DNA of 64,000 bases, taken from assembly GCA_014529385.2 (NCBI GenBank), contig CM043948.1, positions 20,103,951 through 20,167,950 on the forward strand, in the 5' to 3' direction. Below the pieces are notes generated by a model. That model saw only the letters and a program-made list of their open reading frames with translations, had not been told where the DNA came from and did not search any database. Within the stretch, counting starts at the first letter, position 1. Every line of letters starts with the position of its first letter. Source of the DNA: Adiantum capillus-veneris. Lineage: Eukaryota > Streptophyta > Polypodiopsida > Polypodiales > Pteridaceae. The translations under genes were made by a program, and so were the position numbers. Below are positions 44,651-54,784 of the stretch, piece by piece.

Positions 44651-46858
44651 GGCTACAGGTGGTCTATTTGCCATCATACGTTTGATCATTAAACAATCCT
44701 TAGCTTGGTGACCATACCTACCACATGCGTTGCAAGTTCCATTAAATTTTACTCTAAACGTAGGGCACTCACTAGTGCTATGTGGACCTAAGCAAATGGA
44801 ACACCATTGTTGCTCCCTTCTTGGATACATGTGACTATTTTGAGGGGGTCGATTATCCTTAAGAGACTCTTGGATTGCCTTGGTGAGGTCTGTCAAGAAT
44901 GTCTCAAATACCTTTGGCTCATTGGCAATGGGCTTTGCAGTCATGGGTTCATACTCAATGGCTTGTGAGCTAGTGGATCTCGTGTCAGTAGACACCCTCA
45001 TGCCTGCTATCATCAAGTTGTCCTCTAATTGGATTGCATTGGCAGTGACATCTTCCCAGGTTGTGATACCTCTAATCACTAGTCCATTATAGATTCCTTC
45101 ATTCCTCAACCCTCGAATGAATCGATCAAGCAGTTGGTTATTGTTGAAGCGCTCATTTACAGGGCAGCGAGAGTTTAAGTGCTTTAGACGACTAATGAAG
45201 TCCCTTACTGACTCTCCTTCCTTACGTTCAGCCTTCTGTAGCTGAGATGCTACACCCCAAAGCACATCTTCTCGTATGTACTCCTTTAGAAACAACCTTC
45301 GAAGGGTAGGGTAGATTGTTTTCTCGTCCACCCTTAGGGTCCTATACCAATCTCCAGCCTTCCCACTTAATGTCAAGCTTAAGGCATTGCACTTATGTAG
45401 TTCGTTGCGTTCCCCTAAGGAATCACATACTTGTTCAAACACTTCAATGTGTTTCCTAGAATCTTCGTCCCCATTGAATTTTTGCGTGAGTTTGGCAATT
45501 TGTACTACCTTACTTCTAGGCTCTCTATCAGATGCGTGACGCATATTTTCCGCGATAGATCGACCTATGGTTTGAGCAAACGCTGCCAAGTCACCTATGT
45601 GAGGAGGCAGGGCCGGTGGAGGTACTCTTGGAATCATATGTGGGAGAGGGACGGGTGCCGGGCTTGGCATATGTGTGGATGATGCAGGATATGGAACATA
45701 ACCGGGCATAGGTCCACTCGGATAAGGGCTAGGGAGCGGCACTCGAGGAGCGTAAACAAGTGGTACTATTGGAGGTGTGGGGGCCATGTGTGCATAAGGG
45801 GCTAGAGGCACATATGGTCGAGGACCCATATTAGGTACTACGACACTAGGTAGTGGCACTGCACTAACCGTAGATGTCATCGGTACATTCTCTGTCAGGC
45901 TTATCCCTGGAGTGAGCACTGTGTTTTCCTTAATAGAGTGTTGAGCCAAGTTAGGGAAGCTAAAGTTGTCGCTCGGAGGCTCAGATTGCATAGAGACCCC
46001 AGGTGAAATGACGTAAGATGGGTCCATGGGGCTCATTAGAGGAGTCTCCATTTGTGATAGAGTAGGCTGTTGAGCCTTGCTCGTATCCAGAAATCTCATG
46101 GGGCCAGTTGAGAGTATATTTACCCCTCGGTTTTGCCTTTCCGATTGAATAATGCCATGGATAACATTACAGATCATTTTCTGTTGATGTTCGATGCTCG
46201 TGGAACTAGAGGTGGATTGCACAATCTCTATCCATCCTACATGGTAGGCGTGGCCAGAGTGTAGATCCGTCAACACCTCAGTGTGGAGGTCGTATGTCCA
46301 ATGATCATTAATGAACAATCCTTCTAGAGTCGACGTGTTAACGGTTTCTTGTGAGGTAGAAGCAATGTTGCTCCCCGTGGTTTTACTTGTCACCAACAGT
46401 ACTCTAGAGGGAACTTCTGAAGGAGGCAGCTCAACAGGGCCTTCTTGGTAAGAAGTTGGTAGGATATCCACATGGACACTCTTTGGGGGTGTGGGGTCCA
46501 TGTGCGATGTGAAAGGAGAGTCCACTTCCCCACCCCCTTTGTGGGCTTCATTTGCATCAGGTTCCGAGCGAGTAGCTCTACCTAATGTTTCCATGAAACG
46601 GCTAAACATACTAGTACTAGGCTGTGGAGCTTCGGGAGGTGCATGGCCTTCTCTCTCAGTGTTTTGGGTAGGGTATGCTTCCATGATTTCTGAGTCGGAG
46701 GAGGAATCACTAGCGGCTATTTTAGGGTCTTGGGTGGTGCTACCTTGTGTCCCCGCTGAGGGTCTAGAGCTTATCGTGGATGGGTAATGGGTGTCCGTAT
46801 GAACAGAGGCACCCTCAATATGCTCGTGTTCTAGCACCCGCCCAGAGCGTAAGTGCAT
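44648..46858 (-). CDS. Element B gag polyprotein (736 aa)
   Basis: The ATG at 46858 gives MHLRSGRVLE, the characteristic start of many plant gypsy gag proteins. Residues 340-420 are Pro-rich. Residues 461-590 are the retrotransposon gag (capsid) domain: FNGDEDSRKHIEVFEQVC, GDWYRTL, VRDFISRLKHLNSRCP, LLDRFIRGLRN. Residues 686-698 and 709-722 are zinc knuckles (CSICLGPHSTSEC; CNACGRYGHQAKDC). It forms the cytoplasmic particle and packages RNA. The frame is fully open, ends TAG at 44648-44650, and continues in the same register into the protease frame. It is longer than many gypsy gags because of the N-terminal 450 residues, which I do not recognise. Confidence 0.9.
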   Translation of the reverse strand: MHLRSGRVLEHEHIEGASVHTDTHYPSTISSRPSAGTQGSTTQDPKIAASDSSSDSEIMEAYPTQNTEREGHAPPEAPQPSTSMFSRFMETLGRATRSEPDANEAHKGGGEVDSPFTSHMDPTPPKSVHVDILPTSYQEGPVELPPSEVPSRVLLVTSKTTGSNIASTSQETVNTSTLEGLFINDHWTYDLHTEVLTDLHSGHAYHVGWIEIVQSTSSSTSIEHQQKMICNVIHGIIQSERQNRGVNILSTGPMRFLDTSKAQQPTLSQMETPLMSPMDPSYVISPGVSMQSEPPSDNFSFPNLAQHSIKENTVLTPGISLTENVPMTSTVSAVPLPSVVVPNMGPRPYVPLAPYAHMAPTPPIVPLVYAPRVPLPSPYPSGPMPGYVPYPASSTHMPSPAPVPLPHMIPRVPPPALPPHIGDLAAFAQTIGRSIAENMRHASDREPRSKVVQIAKLTQKFNGDEDSRKHIEVFEQVCDSLGERNELHKCNALSLTLSGKAGDWYRTLRVDEKTIYPTLRRLFLKEYIREDVLWGVASQLQKAERKEGESVRDFISRLKHLNSRCPVNERFNNNQLLDRFIRGLRNEGIYNGLVIRGITTWEDVTANAIQLEDNLMIAGMRVSTDTRSTSSQAIEYEPMTAKPIANEPKVFETFLTDLTKAIQESLKDNRPPQNSHMYPRREQQWCSICLGPHSTSECPTFRVKFNGTCNACGRYGHQAKDCLMIKRMMANRPPVA

Positions 46859-47241
46859 GTGCTTTTGATACCCTAAGGTGTCAAAAAGCTGCTCTAGGAG
46901 GCCTTGTGACTAGTTTTTAGCGTGTTTTTTGTTTGTTTTTTTGCTAGATTTTTTAGAGAGTGTCGTGGAATGGGCCGTGTGATAGCTCGAAACGAGCGTA
47001 TCGGTCAGAGGGTCGTGCCGTGCTTTACAGCCCTCCGTTTGGTCACTCTATGCCTTCGGAATCCCTAAAACTGTCAATTTCCAGTAGGGAACTAGGCCCA
47101 AACTAGAAAGTCTAAGGGTGAAAGTGGGAAGAGAAAGGAGGAGAGTGGAGGACCTGTCCCACATGCTCTCATTCTGTCTTGAGGGAGTAGGGTATATATA
47201 TAAGAGTGAGTCTAGTATATATCATAAGATTGAGGACTGAG

Positions 47242-47273
47242 GCCTGGGCTTGGGCCTGGGCCTGGGCCTGGGG
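47242..47273 (+). repeat. (TGGGCC)n short repeat
   Basis: About five imperfect hexamer units, GGCCTGGGCTTGGGCCTGGG and onward. Confidence 0.8.
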
Positions 47274-47412
47274 AAATGATCCCGATCTATCTTTTATACA
47301 AACCAACCCGTCCGTTTTAAGAGTCACGTTTTTTATCGAAAAATTTAACCGCCCGCTCACTCGCGTTTTTATTTTCCTTTTTTTTTTTTTTTCCAGAATT
47401 TTTTTTTTGATG

Positions 47413-47690
47413 CAGAAAATACAGAAATTGAAAACGCAGAAATTGAAAATGCAAAAATGCAAAAAATTGAAAAAACGCAGAAATGCAGAAAATTGCAGAA
47501 ATTGAAAACGCAGAAATTGAAAATGCAGAAATGCAGAAAATTGAAAAAACGCAGAAACGCAGAAAATTGCAGAAATTGAAAACGCCGAAATTGAAAATGC
47601 AAAAATTGCAGAAATTAAAAAAACGCAAGAAATGCAGAAAATTGAACAAGCACAGACAATAACGGAAATTGAAACTTGACAAAAAATGCA
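47413..47690 (+). repeat. A-rich minisatellite in element B leader
   Basis: Irregular repetition of a 10-15 bp phrase, GCAGAAATTGAAAAC with variants GCAAAAATTG and GCAGAAAATTG, about 20 times. Confidence 0.85.
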
Positions 47691-47799
47691 GAAAACGCAA
47701 AAAACAGAAATCTCCACACACTCCTTCCCTGCCTTTCCTATGATAGAAATTGCACCACAAGGAAGGGTAAAGTGCTAACCGAGCTTAGTGTAGGGCATA

Positions 47800-47817
47800 T
47801 CCCCGGCAACGGCGCCA
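47800..47817 (-). other. Primer binding site, Asp tRNA type (element B)
   Basis: The minus strand reads TGGCGCCGTTGCCGGGGA, the well-known plant gypsy primer site complementary to Asp tRNA, four bases from the 5' LTR. Confidence 0.9.
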
Positions 47818-47821
47818 AAAA

Positions 47822-48071
47822 TGTGCGCTCCTTGCCGCATTGTCGAAGCAAGGGACTTGCCAATACACCGTGTGCGAGCCACAAACGGCTCCAAGCACAC
47901 AACAAGCCTAAACTAGCAAGCTCAAGGAAGCAAAGGGTGTGTCACTCACCGCTCTACGCTCGCCTTCGTGGTGGATTCCTCGTCGCGATGAAGAAGAAGC
48001 TGCAGTCGTGCCGCGCTCAACCGCTTCGCCGCCGTCGTGCCTTCGTAATGCTCGATCGCACACACACTCTC

Positions 48072-48104
<33 letters not shown>

Positions 48105-48405
48105 AGGAGGTGAAGAAGAAGAAGATGGAGGTGGAGCAAGAGCACTCTTCTATTGCACAAATGAGAGAATGAGTAAAAATTAGGTTTAGTTGGCTTTTAT
48201 AGGAGCTCACCCCATTCACACTTGGGCGCCCATGCTTAGCCAACTAACCCTAGCATGTTCGTGTTAGAGTGCGCCTCTCATCGGCGATCACTCTACCTTT
48301 CCCTATTGGTCCGACAAGCCCGGTGCCTGACTCTACTTAAATAAATAATATGGTTACAGTGTCCGTCGTAGGCGATAGGGTGTCCGTGAGCCGTGAGGGT
48401 TAACA
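47822..48405 (-). repeat. 5' LTR of element B (584 bp)
   Basis: Direct match to 39460-40047 with about seven substitutions by eye and small indels in the (CT)n run and near the outer end. Confidence 0.92.
48195..48201 (-). promoter_or_regulatory. TATA box in 5' LTR of element B
   Basis: The minus strand reads TCCTATAAAAGCC; the likely promoter for the element transcript. Confidence 0.55.
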
Positions 48406-48410
48406 ACCTC
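48406..48410 (+). other. Target site duplication of element B, right (ACCTC)
   Basis: Perfect match to 39455-39459. Confidence 0.88.
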
Positions 48411-48643
48411 TCTCTTGAAATCATAGTTGTCCTCGACTATGAGGTAGAGGAGATAAAGTCCTAGTCATTTTTCTATGTTTCTTAGCGGTGATGAGCGCAA
48501 AGCACGACACATATCCCGACGGCCTCAAATGCCAGGAGCCGACGCACACCGAGCTGGCCACGGTGAAATGAACAGGGGGCACTACCTAGCTTTGAGCGGC
48601 TAGGATGCGGACAATAGTGATTCGAAGTAATACAAAACATTTT

Positions 48644-48649
<6 letters not shown>

Positions 48650-48735
<86 letters not shown>
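48650..48735 (+). repeat. (GA)n microsatellite
   Basis: About 43 AG/GA units on the plus strand. Confidence 0.95.
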
Positions 48736-48739
<4 letters not shown>

Positions 48740-49858
48740 GGTGATGAAAAGCCCTCGGGGTGCAAGGGAAAACTATTTTCATGCAATATTTACAACAACC
48801 TTATTTTCGGCAAGGTGGCAACCATGGTGATAGAGAGATAGTGAGCCTAATAGTGCGTTCTCTAGAGGTGACTCATAGACACAAAGATTTCTGCTAGCGT
48901 GAGTATGTGTGTGGTGACCATGGTTGTCAAGGTGTATACATGGCTTCTTCACATAGTGCTCATTCCCAAAATGCTACACTAAATCCCCTCTCTCTTAATA
49001 CAAATGTTGCCAATCCCTCCCCCCAAAAATGCTACCAAGTGCTGACCCCCCCGATAGTGACCTCTCAGTGCCTTTTTATAGGTACTAGCTACTTTAGGTT
49101 TAGGGCAGTCTGATTAGGTTAGGGCCTTAATCAAGGGAGACAAAGCAAGGTGGTGGGTCCTAGATGGTTGACCCTTGCTTTGTCCTGGGGAAATTTAAAA
49201 AATGAAAACTCCTAGGTGGGCCTTTGTGATCATCACCTAGAGATAAGTGAAAAATTGGAAAAATAATGACAACCTACGGATATTACTGCAAAGATGTGTC
49301 GTAGGTGAGATGCCGACGAACGGGGGGCCTCGCTAGTGCGTTGGTATAGCGTGTTTGTCATTTTCGGGGCCGGCCGGGGCATGTCTTCGACGTCTTTTCT
49401 TGTTTCGGTGTCGGCATCGTGTGACTTGACCACATTTCTCCTTTTGTTGATGATGTTGATTCCTTTGTTTTCATTTTTTTTAATAATGTGTGTGTGTATA
49501 TGCGTGTGTGTACTGTGTGCATAGGTGAGTGTGTGTAGGCGTGTGTGTATATATGTGAGTGTGTTTTATGTGTGTTGGTGCTTGCATGTGTGTATGCGTG
49601 TGTGTGCGTCCATATATACACGGGGTTATGTGTGTGTATGTCAGTGATGGTACTCGGAAAGAGAGTGTGTGTGTGAATGAGAGGGGGGGGGGGGGGGGGG
49701 GGAAGAGAGTATATATATTTTTTATTACACATATATATAATATATGTATACGATTTTCTACGCATGCGGGGGGGGGGGGGGGGTGGTATGGTGATGGCGG
49801 GTCTGGGTGTGTGGGTGTGTGTGCGTGTGTGTGCAAGAGAGGGACATGGTGTGTATGT

Positions 49859-49860
<2 letters not shown>

Positions 49861-49952
<92 letters not shown>
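49861..49952 (+). repeat. (GA)n microsatellite
   Basis: About 45 GA units on the plus strand. Confidence 0.95.
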
Positions 49953-49957
<5 letters not shown>

Positions 49958-50086
49958 CCCTGTGCCTCCGCGCCTGTCATCAAGATCATGAGAGAGTGAG
50001 AGAGAGTTAGAGCGATGGCCTTCGACGGCTCTCTATCCGACATAGGCTAGGAGGGGATGAGGGGTATGGGGGGGGGTAGCGGGTGA

Positions 50087-50091
<5 letters not shown>

Positions 50092-50181
<90 letters not shown>
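50092..50181 (+). repeat. (GA)n microsatellite
   Basis: About 45 GA units on the plus strand. Confidence 0.95.
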
Positions 50182-50184
<3 letters not shown>

Positions 50185-50908
50185 GGGGCCGTTCTCACCG
50201 AGGGCAAGAGAGGGAGAGTTGGGACGAAAGAGGGTGAGAAAGAGTAGGGAGAGAGGGAAGGAGTGAGTGTGAGAGAGCGGTCGGCCGGCCATAGGTAAAC
50301 AAGCTGGGGGGTTGGTGAGGTGGAGAGAGAGTGTGTGAGGGGGGAGGGTTTTTCTGGCGGCCCACCAGGCAGGAGAGAGAGAGGAAGGGTAAGAGAGAGG
50401 GAGAGATAAGGCTCTACTCTGAATAATGGAAGAGAGAGAGGAAGACGTTTGTAAAAGCATGGCGGCCCGCCAGTGGAAGAAAAACCAGATGCAGCTCGTT
50501 TTATGCGACCTTTTGGGCTAGATGACACAGGGGTAGAGATAAGAGAGAGATGGTGGGTTGGCGTAGCTGAACAGAGGAGGGAGAGAGAGCTTTGTCCTCT
50601 GGTGATAATGGAGGGAAGTGTGGCCAAACTGGTGGCGGCCCGCTGTGGCCAAGCATAGAAGGGGGTTGGTGATTGTTAAAAAACAACTTTTTATCGTTTT
50701 TTTTCGATAATGTGCTCCTCGATGATTGGGGTTGGTTCTTGAGGCCGCGGTTGCAAAAACCAACCGTCATTAGCCCTCCCGTCTGGCTAGAGGCATTCAT
50801 GCTTCTAGCCCTACTGCTAATTCTTTAGCAGCAGAGTTGGAGGACTTCCCCTCTTCTAGAATATCTAGCATGAACTATGGGTCAAACCTTAGAAAATACC
50901 TCTTGAGC

Positions 50909-52180
50909 CTTCATCCATTGACTCTAGTCTTGTGAATTCTCCCATCTGCTTCCATCAACTTGTAACTGCCGTTGGCGTAGCGTCTTTTGACAATGAATGG
51001 CCCTTCCCATCTGGGTTGAAATTTCTTGTCCTTCCTAGTGTCAAAGCTGTTGTCGTATCTCAATACTAACATGCCTTTTTCCAGGCCCTTTTCCTTAAGT
51101 CCTTGATTGAAGGTGAGCCGGCGTCGCTCTGCTTGCGCTGCATAGTGGTTGATTACATCTTCCCTATCTTGTTGGAGCCTTTCCAAATCCAGGATGTGGT
51201 TGCGGAGATTGACAAGTGGGCACTACAATTGGCTAGCCATGACTCGCAAGGTGGCTATCTACACCTCGATGGGTAGAATGGCCTCCTTTCCATAGACTAG
51301 ATGGAAATGGGTGAACCCTACTGATGTTTGGAATGGCGTTCTGTAGGCCCATAGAGTGGCCATGAGATGTTTGTCGCAGTCACCTATGTGGTTATTCACC
51401 TGCTTTGTGATGATTTTATAGATCTTTCCGTTTTACCTTTTGCACTAGACCATTGCATTGTGGATAGTATGGGATGGAATGTCGGCGTGTAATGCCTAAC
51501 TTTTTCATGAATTCTCCCACAAGATTGCCTCTAAAACCTGGCCCTTGATCATATATTATCTCTAGTGGTGTGCCAAAATGGCATAAAATATGCTCAAATA
51601 TGAACTTCACCACTTCTTGGGCTATAATACGCATGGTGGCTGCTGCTTCCGCCCATCGGGTCATGTAGTCTACTCCAACTAGAATGTATAGTTTACCTGA
51701 TTGGACCCTTGGTAGAGGACCAATTGCATCTATTCCCCATTTTTTGAACGGACCATATGAGATGATAAGAGTCTGTGGCTCATAGGTTAGTGTACGATCA
51801 CTGGACACTTGACAAGCCTTGCATGTTTTACACCAATGATGCACATTCCTGTTTAGACTGGGCCAAGATAATCCTGCCTGTAGAATCCTCCTATTGGTAA
51901 TATCTAGAGCAAAATGGCCGCCACAGACACCATCATGGCAACTTGAGATTACCTCCGTGATCTCACTGGAGATCGGCACTCACCAGAGAATCTGGTCTTT
52001 GCCCTTACAATATAGGTTCCTGTTTACAAGGAGGTATCTTTGTAGCCTTCCTCACAAGCCATTGTTTCTGGCCCTTGGTGTACCCTCTAGGACACTCTCC
52101 TGTATCTAAGAAGCAAGTGATATCAGGCATAGCATCGTTACCTTGAAACAGGGGTAGTTTCAGTTTGATTGCTCCCATCT
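50909..52180 (-). pseudogene. Gypsy integrase, copy C1
   Basis: HHCC zinc domain (HDGVCGGHFALD ... HHWCKTCKACQ) at about 51820-51940; core with GIDAIGPLP (first Asp) and IIYDQGPGF (second Asp); at the place of the catalytic Glu the text reads NGLVQKVKRK, with Gln instead of Glu, then a stop near 51416. After a frame change come WAYRTPFQTSVGFTHFHLVYG and KEAILPIE (about 51270-51400) and the C-terminal GPF module (FQPRWEGPFIVKRRYANGSYKL) in 50911-51186. It would insert element DNA, but the lost Glu and frame breaks make it inactive. Confidence 0.85.
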
Positions 52181-52189
52181 TGTATTCTC

Positions 52190-53093
52190 TCCTTGGCTAG
52201 AGCATTTGCCTCTTGATTTTCTGGCCTAGGGACATGAAATAATTGCACTGCTTCAAACTTTCTTAAAATATCCTTAACTTGGTGTAATTAGCCAAGTAAA
52301 ACTTAATTTTTACAAATCCAAGTGCCATTTATATGCTTTATCCATAACAGAGCATCCCCAAACACATTTAGGCGTTGAATGCCTTGCAAAATACATTGTT
52401 CTAATCCAAGAATCAAAGCCGCGTACTCTTCTTCATTGTTGGAGTGGGAGTGTAACAGCTACCCAATAGAGAATACCTTCTCCTTTTGCTCATTGAAAAT
52501 GATGATGTCTGCTGCAGACTGGTCCACTGTTGTTTTGTATGCTCCATCAAAGAAAAGAGAATGAGCTCTTTCTAGCTTAGGAGTTTCTACCATTGGTGTC
52601 ACTTCTTTACCTTCCGTGTTGACCTTTAGCTTCTTCTCATAGTGAGGATGAGTAACAATACCTGCTAGACTAGCGCTGGTGGAGTTTTCTACCTGCATGG
52701 TGTAATCAAACTCTTGTAATCTAACAAGACACTTAAAGATTCTAGATGAGACATCCATGTGTTGCATCACATATGGAAAGACCTCTTCCATCATTAGAAT
52801 TACAAAGGGTCTAGGCAAAAAATAAGAGCGAAACTTTGTAGTGGCAAACATTAATGCAAGCACCATGTGCTCTACTACGTTGAATCCTTTTTCTGATGGC
52901 ATGACACGACTAGAGAAGTAAATAGGACGCATGAAAGTGGATTGGGGGTCCTTTTGCATTAGTACGGCTCCAAGTGTATCACTTCCTACACTGGGGTTCA
53001 CATAAAATGGTTTGTCCCATCTAGGGGGTGCAATGGTGGAAAGTGTAGTCATGATTGTTTCACTTTGGTAAATTGTTGTTCATTTTTTTCACC
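52190..53093 (-). pseudogene. Gypsy RNase H plus second (archaeal-type) RNase H, copy C1
   Basis: 53052-52640: RT-linked RNase H (PFYVNPSVGSDTLGAVLMQKD, FSSRVMPSEKGFNVVEHMVLALMFA, YTMQVENS). After a linker, LFFDGAYKTTVDQSAADIII starts a second RNase H-like domain (52580-52520), whose end QLFHVPRPENQEANALAKE lies near 52190-52260 in another frame. Two RNase H domains in this order are described for Tat-lineage gypsy elements. Breaks near 52455 and 52290. Confidence 0.78.
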
Positions 53094-53099
53094 CCATGA

Positions 53100-54239
53100 G
53101 AAGCCATCTCTATGGGTGACTTATTGTAGAGGGAGAACCACCTGAGGGAGCAAGTGAGTGAACCTACTCAAATACCTTACCTTCTGAAGGAAAGAGACCA
53201 ATTGCTTAGCTGTGGTGGGTGATGACAAAGATACTAGAGCCTGAATCTTGCTAGGGTCAGCCTCAATCCCTTTTTCTGAAATTACATGGCCAAGAAGAGT
53301 GACCTTGATTTCACCAATGTGACACTTATCCACGTTAAGCTAGCCACCCAAGGCTTGTAGCCTAGCCATGCCATCATAGACCTTGCTCAAATGGAGAGAT
53401 CGAGACCTGTAGATGCAAAAATCATCTATGAAGACTCGTATTGAATTACCAAAGTATGGCTGGAAGACAAAAGTTACATGGCGTTGGAATGTGGCCGGAG
53501 CGTTGGTGAGACCAAAAGGCAACAGTCTGTAAGCAAAACATCCCCATGATGTTATGAAAGTTGTTTTTTTTTAATCTTCGTCTGCAATGCTAATCTGAAA
53601 GTAGATTGAGTAGCCATCACATATTGTGTAGCACTCATGACCTGCTACCTCATTGAGAGTTTCATCTTGGAATGGGAGGGGAAAATGATCCCTGTTTGTG
53701 GATGCATTGAGAGATTTGTAGTCTACACAAAATCTCCACTTACCATTCTTCTTTGGTGTGACTATAACTGGAGAGACCCACTCTGAGTCTTCCATGGGAT
53801 AAATGAAACCTGCCTGTAGCAGATTCCTTACCTCTTTGAACAATGCTTCCTATTGAATTACCCCAAGCCTTCTGAGCCTTTGCACTATGGGCTTAATTCC
53901 TTCCTTGAGTTTTATGCGGTGTTGTACCATTGTGATGCCTGTGATCTTGTCATAACCATAAATGAACAATGTGGTGAAGTTACCTAGCATAGAGACATAT
54001 TCTTTCCTTTATTCACCAGTTAACTCACTGGAGATCATCGTATGTATCTTACTTGTATCCACCAAGGGTTGCGTACCTGATGGTCCCTCTTGGTTCTTGA
54101 GAGGTGTTTCAGGTTGTGTCAATCTTTTGGGTCTTTGAGGATGACCCCCATTACTTTGATGCTACCGTCACTCTCTTTGGTTGTTGTTGTATCTTCTCCT
54201 GAGGTGGATGAATAGTCACTGGTGGACACATCTTCCGAT
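53100..54239 (-). pseudogene. Gypsy reverse transcriptase, copy C1
   Basis: Fingers GFIYPMEDSEWVSPVIVTPKK and WRFCVDYKSLNA at 53571-53843, palm with LPFGLTNAPATFQRH and VFIDDFCIY (active site F-I-D-D where Y-I/V-D-D is usual) near 53400-53525, thumb (LLGHVISEKGIEADPSK) at 53121-53333. Upstream 53860-54060 encodes the PR-RT linker. Stops at 53341 and 53568, and near 53853. Copy C2 has the same layout at 61201-62225, which confirms the alignment. Confidence 0.85.
54235..54239 (+). other. Target site duplication of copia D, left (CCGAT)
   Basis: CCGAT before the left LTR corresponds to CCTAT (59432-59436) after the right LTR; one mismatch. Copy C2 has CCGAA here, so the left version is closer to the original. 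Confidence 0.6.
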
Positions 54240-54561
54240 TGTTGAGATGTCGAGCTCTACATCTTGAGCTGGCATCCACTACGGGTCTTGGCCGCTTACC
54301 ACATTTACTCACTGGCGCGTTAGGTGACCGACACGGAGGATCTCTGCCAGTGATTCTACAGCTGGACTACACTTATAGTGCCAGCCTAGTATGCTTCTAG
54401 CGAGTTCACACTTAGTGACCGCATGTACATATGTGCTACTTTTCAGTTTTAGCACTTAGTCATTTTGTACTCTCTTTTCTATGAAAAGAAGAAGAAGCTT
54501 TCCATCTCTGTGTGGTGTGTGCTTTGTCTTGTGTAGCTCTCTTGCATCCTCTTTCTTTACA
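54240..54561 (+). repeat. 5' LTR of copia D (322 bp)
   Basis: TGTTGAGATGTCG ... CTTTCTTTACA. About 98% identical by eye to 59110-59431. Confidence 0.93.
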
Positions 54562-54575
54562 TGGTATTAGAGCCT
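54562..54575 (+). other. Primer binding site of copia D
   Basis: TGGTATTAGAGCCT, one base different from the standard initiator-Met site (TGGTATCAGAGC), abutting the LTR. Confidence 0.8.
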
Positions 54576-54784
54576 GGTGCAGGCAAGAGAGGCTAAGAGA
54601 GCAAGAGTATCATAGGTCTCCAAAGTGCAGTACACAGAGATTTACTGTACAAGTACAGTGGTTGTATGTACGCTTGATTGTGGACACTCGTTGAGTGTAG
54701 AAAGCGTTACAGGTACCACGATAGCAGGTTCAGCAGATTTGCACGTTTTTGCAGATTGCAGCTATTTTGTCTTAGTGCTTCAAG

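Larger units (their letters stand above)
46859..47799 (-). other. Leader of element B with two simple repeats
   Basis: Non-coding leader of about 940 bases between the primer site and gag. It contains a TGGGCC-type repeat (47242-47273) and an A-rich minisatellite (47413-47690). Open frames rich in Phe, Cys and Ile here are produced by the minisatellite. Confidence 0.7.
39460..48405 (-). mobile_element. Complete LTR retrotransposon B with gag and protease only (8.9 kb)
   Basis: LTRs of 588 and 584 bp that differ at about seven bases plus two small indels, a perfect 5-bp ACCTC duplication, an Asp-tRNA primer site, a polypurine tract and two long intact frames on the minus strand (gag 736 aa; knuckles plus protease 978 aa). 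No reverse transcriptase, RNase H or integrase; the 1.6 kb between protease and 3' LTR is non-coding. It resembles the gag-only TR-GAG type of non-autonomous plant element but with a protease. High LTR similarity and intact frames indicate a young copy. Confidence 0.92.
48411..50770. other. Microsatellite-rich stretch, no gene
   Basis: Holds (GA)n at 48650-48735, 49861-49952 and 50092-50181, GT-rich text at 49488-49660, and G runs at 49683-49702 and 49768-49783. All open frames here are made by the repeats. The right end (50100-50770) may be the 3' LTR of gypsy copy C1, since a purine-rich stretch GACGGGAGGGCTA (minus strand, about 50776-50788) and TGACGG follow the integrase end, but no second LTR is available to compare. 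Confidence 0.6.

Noticed and set aside
43589-46787. Plus-strand frames of 80-134 residues opposite gag and protease of element B
   Set aside because: Shadows of the intact minus-strand frames.
47413-47690. CRISPR-like array
   Set aside because: Units are irregular, A-rich and contiguous without unique spacers, and the genome is eukaryotic.
47169-47760. Open frames rich in Phe, Cys, Ile on the minus strand
   Set aside because: They come from the A-rich minisatellite in the leader of element B.
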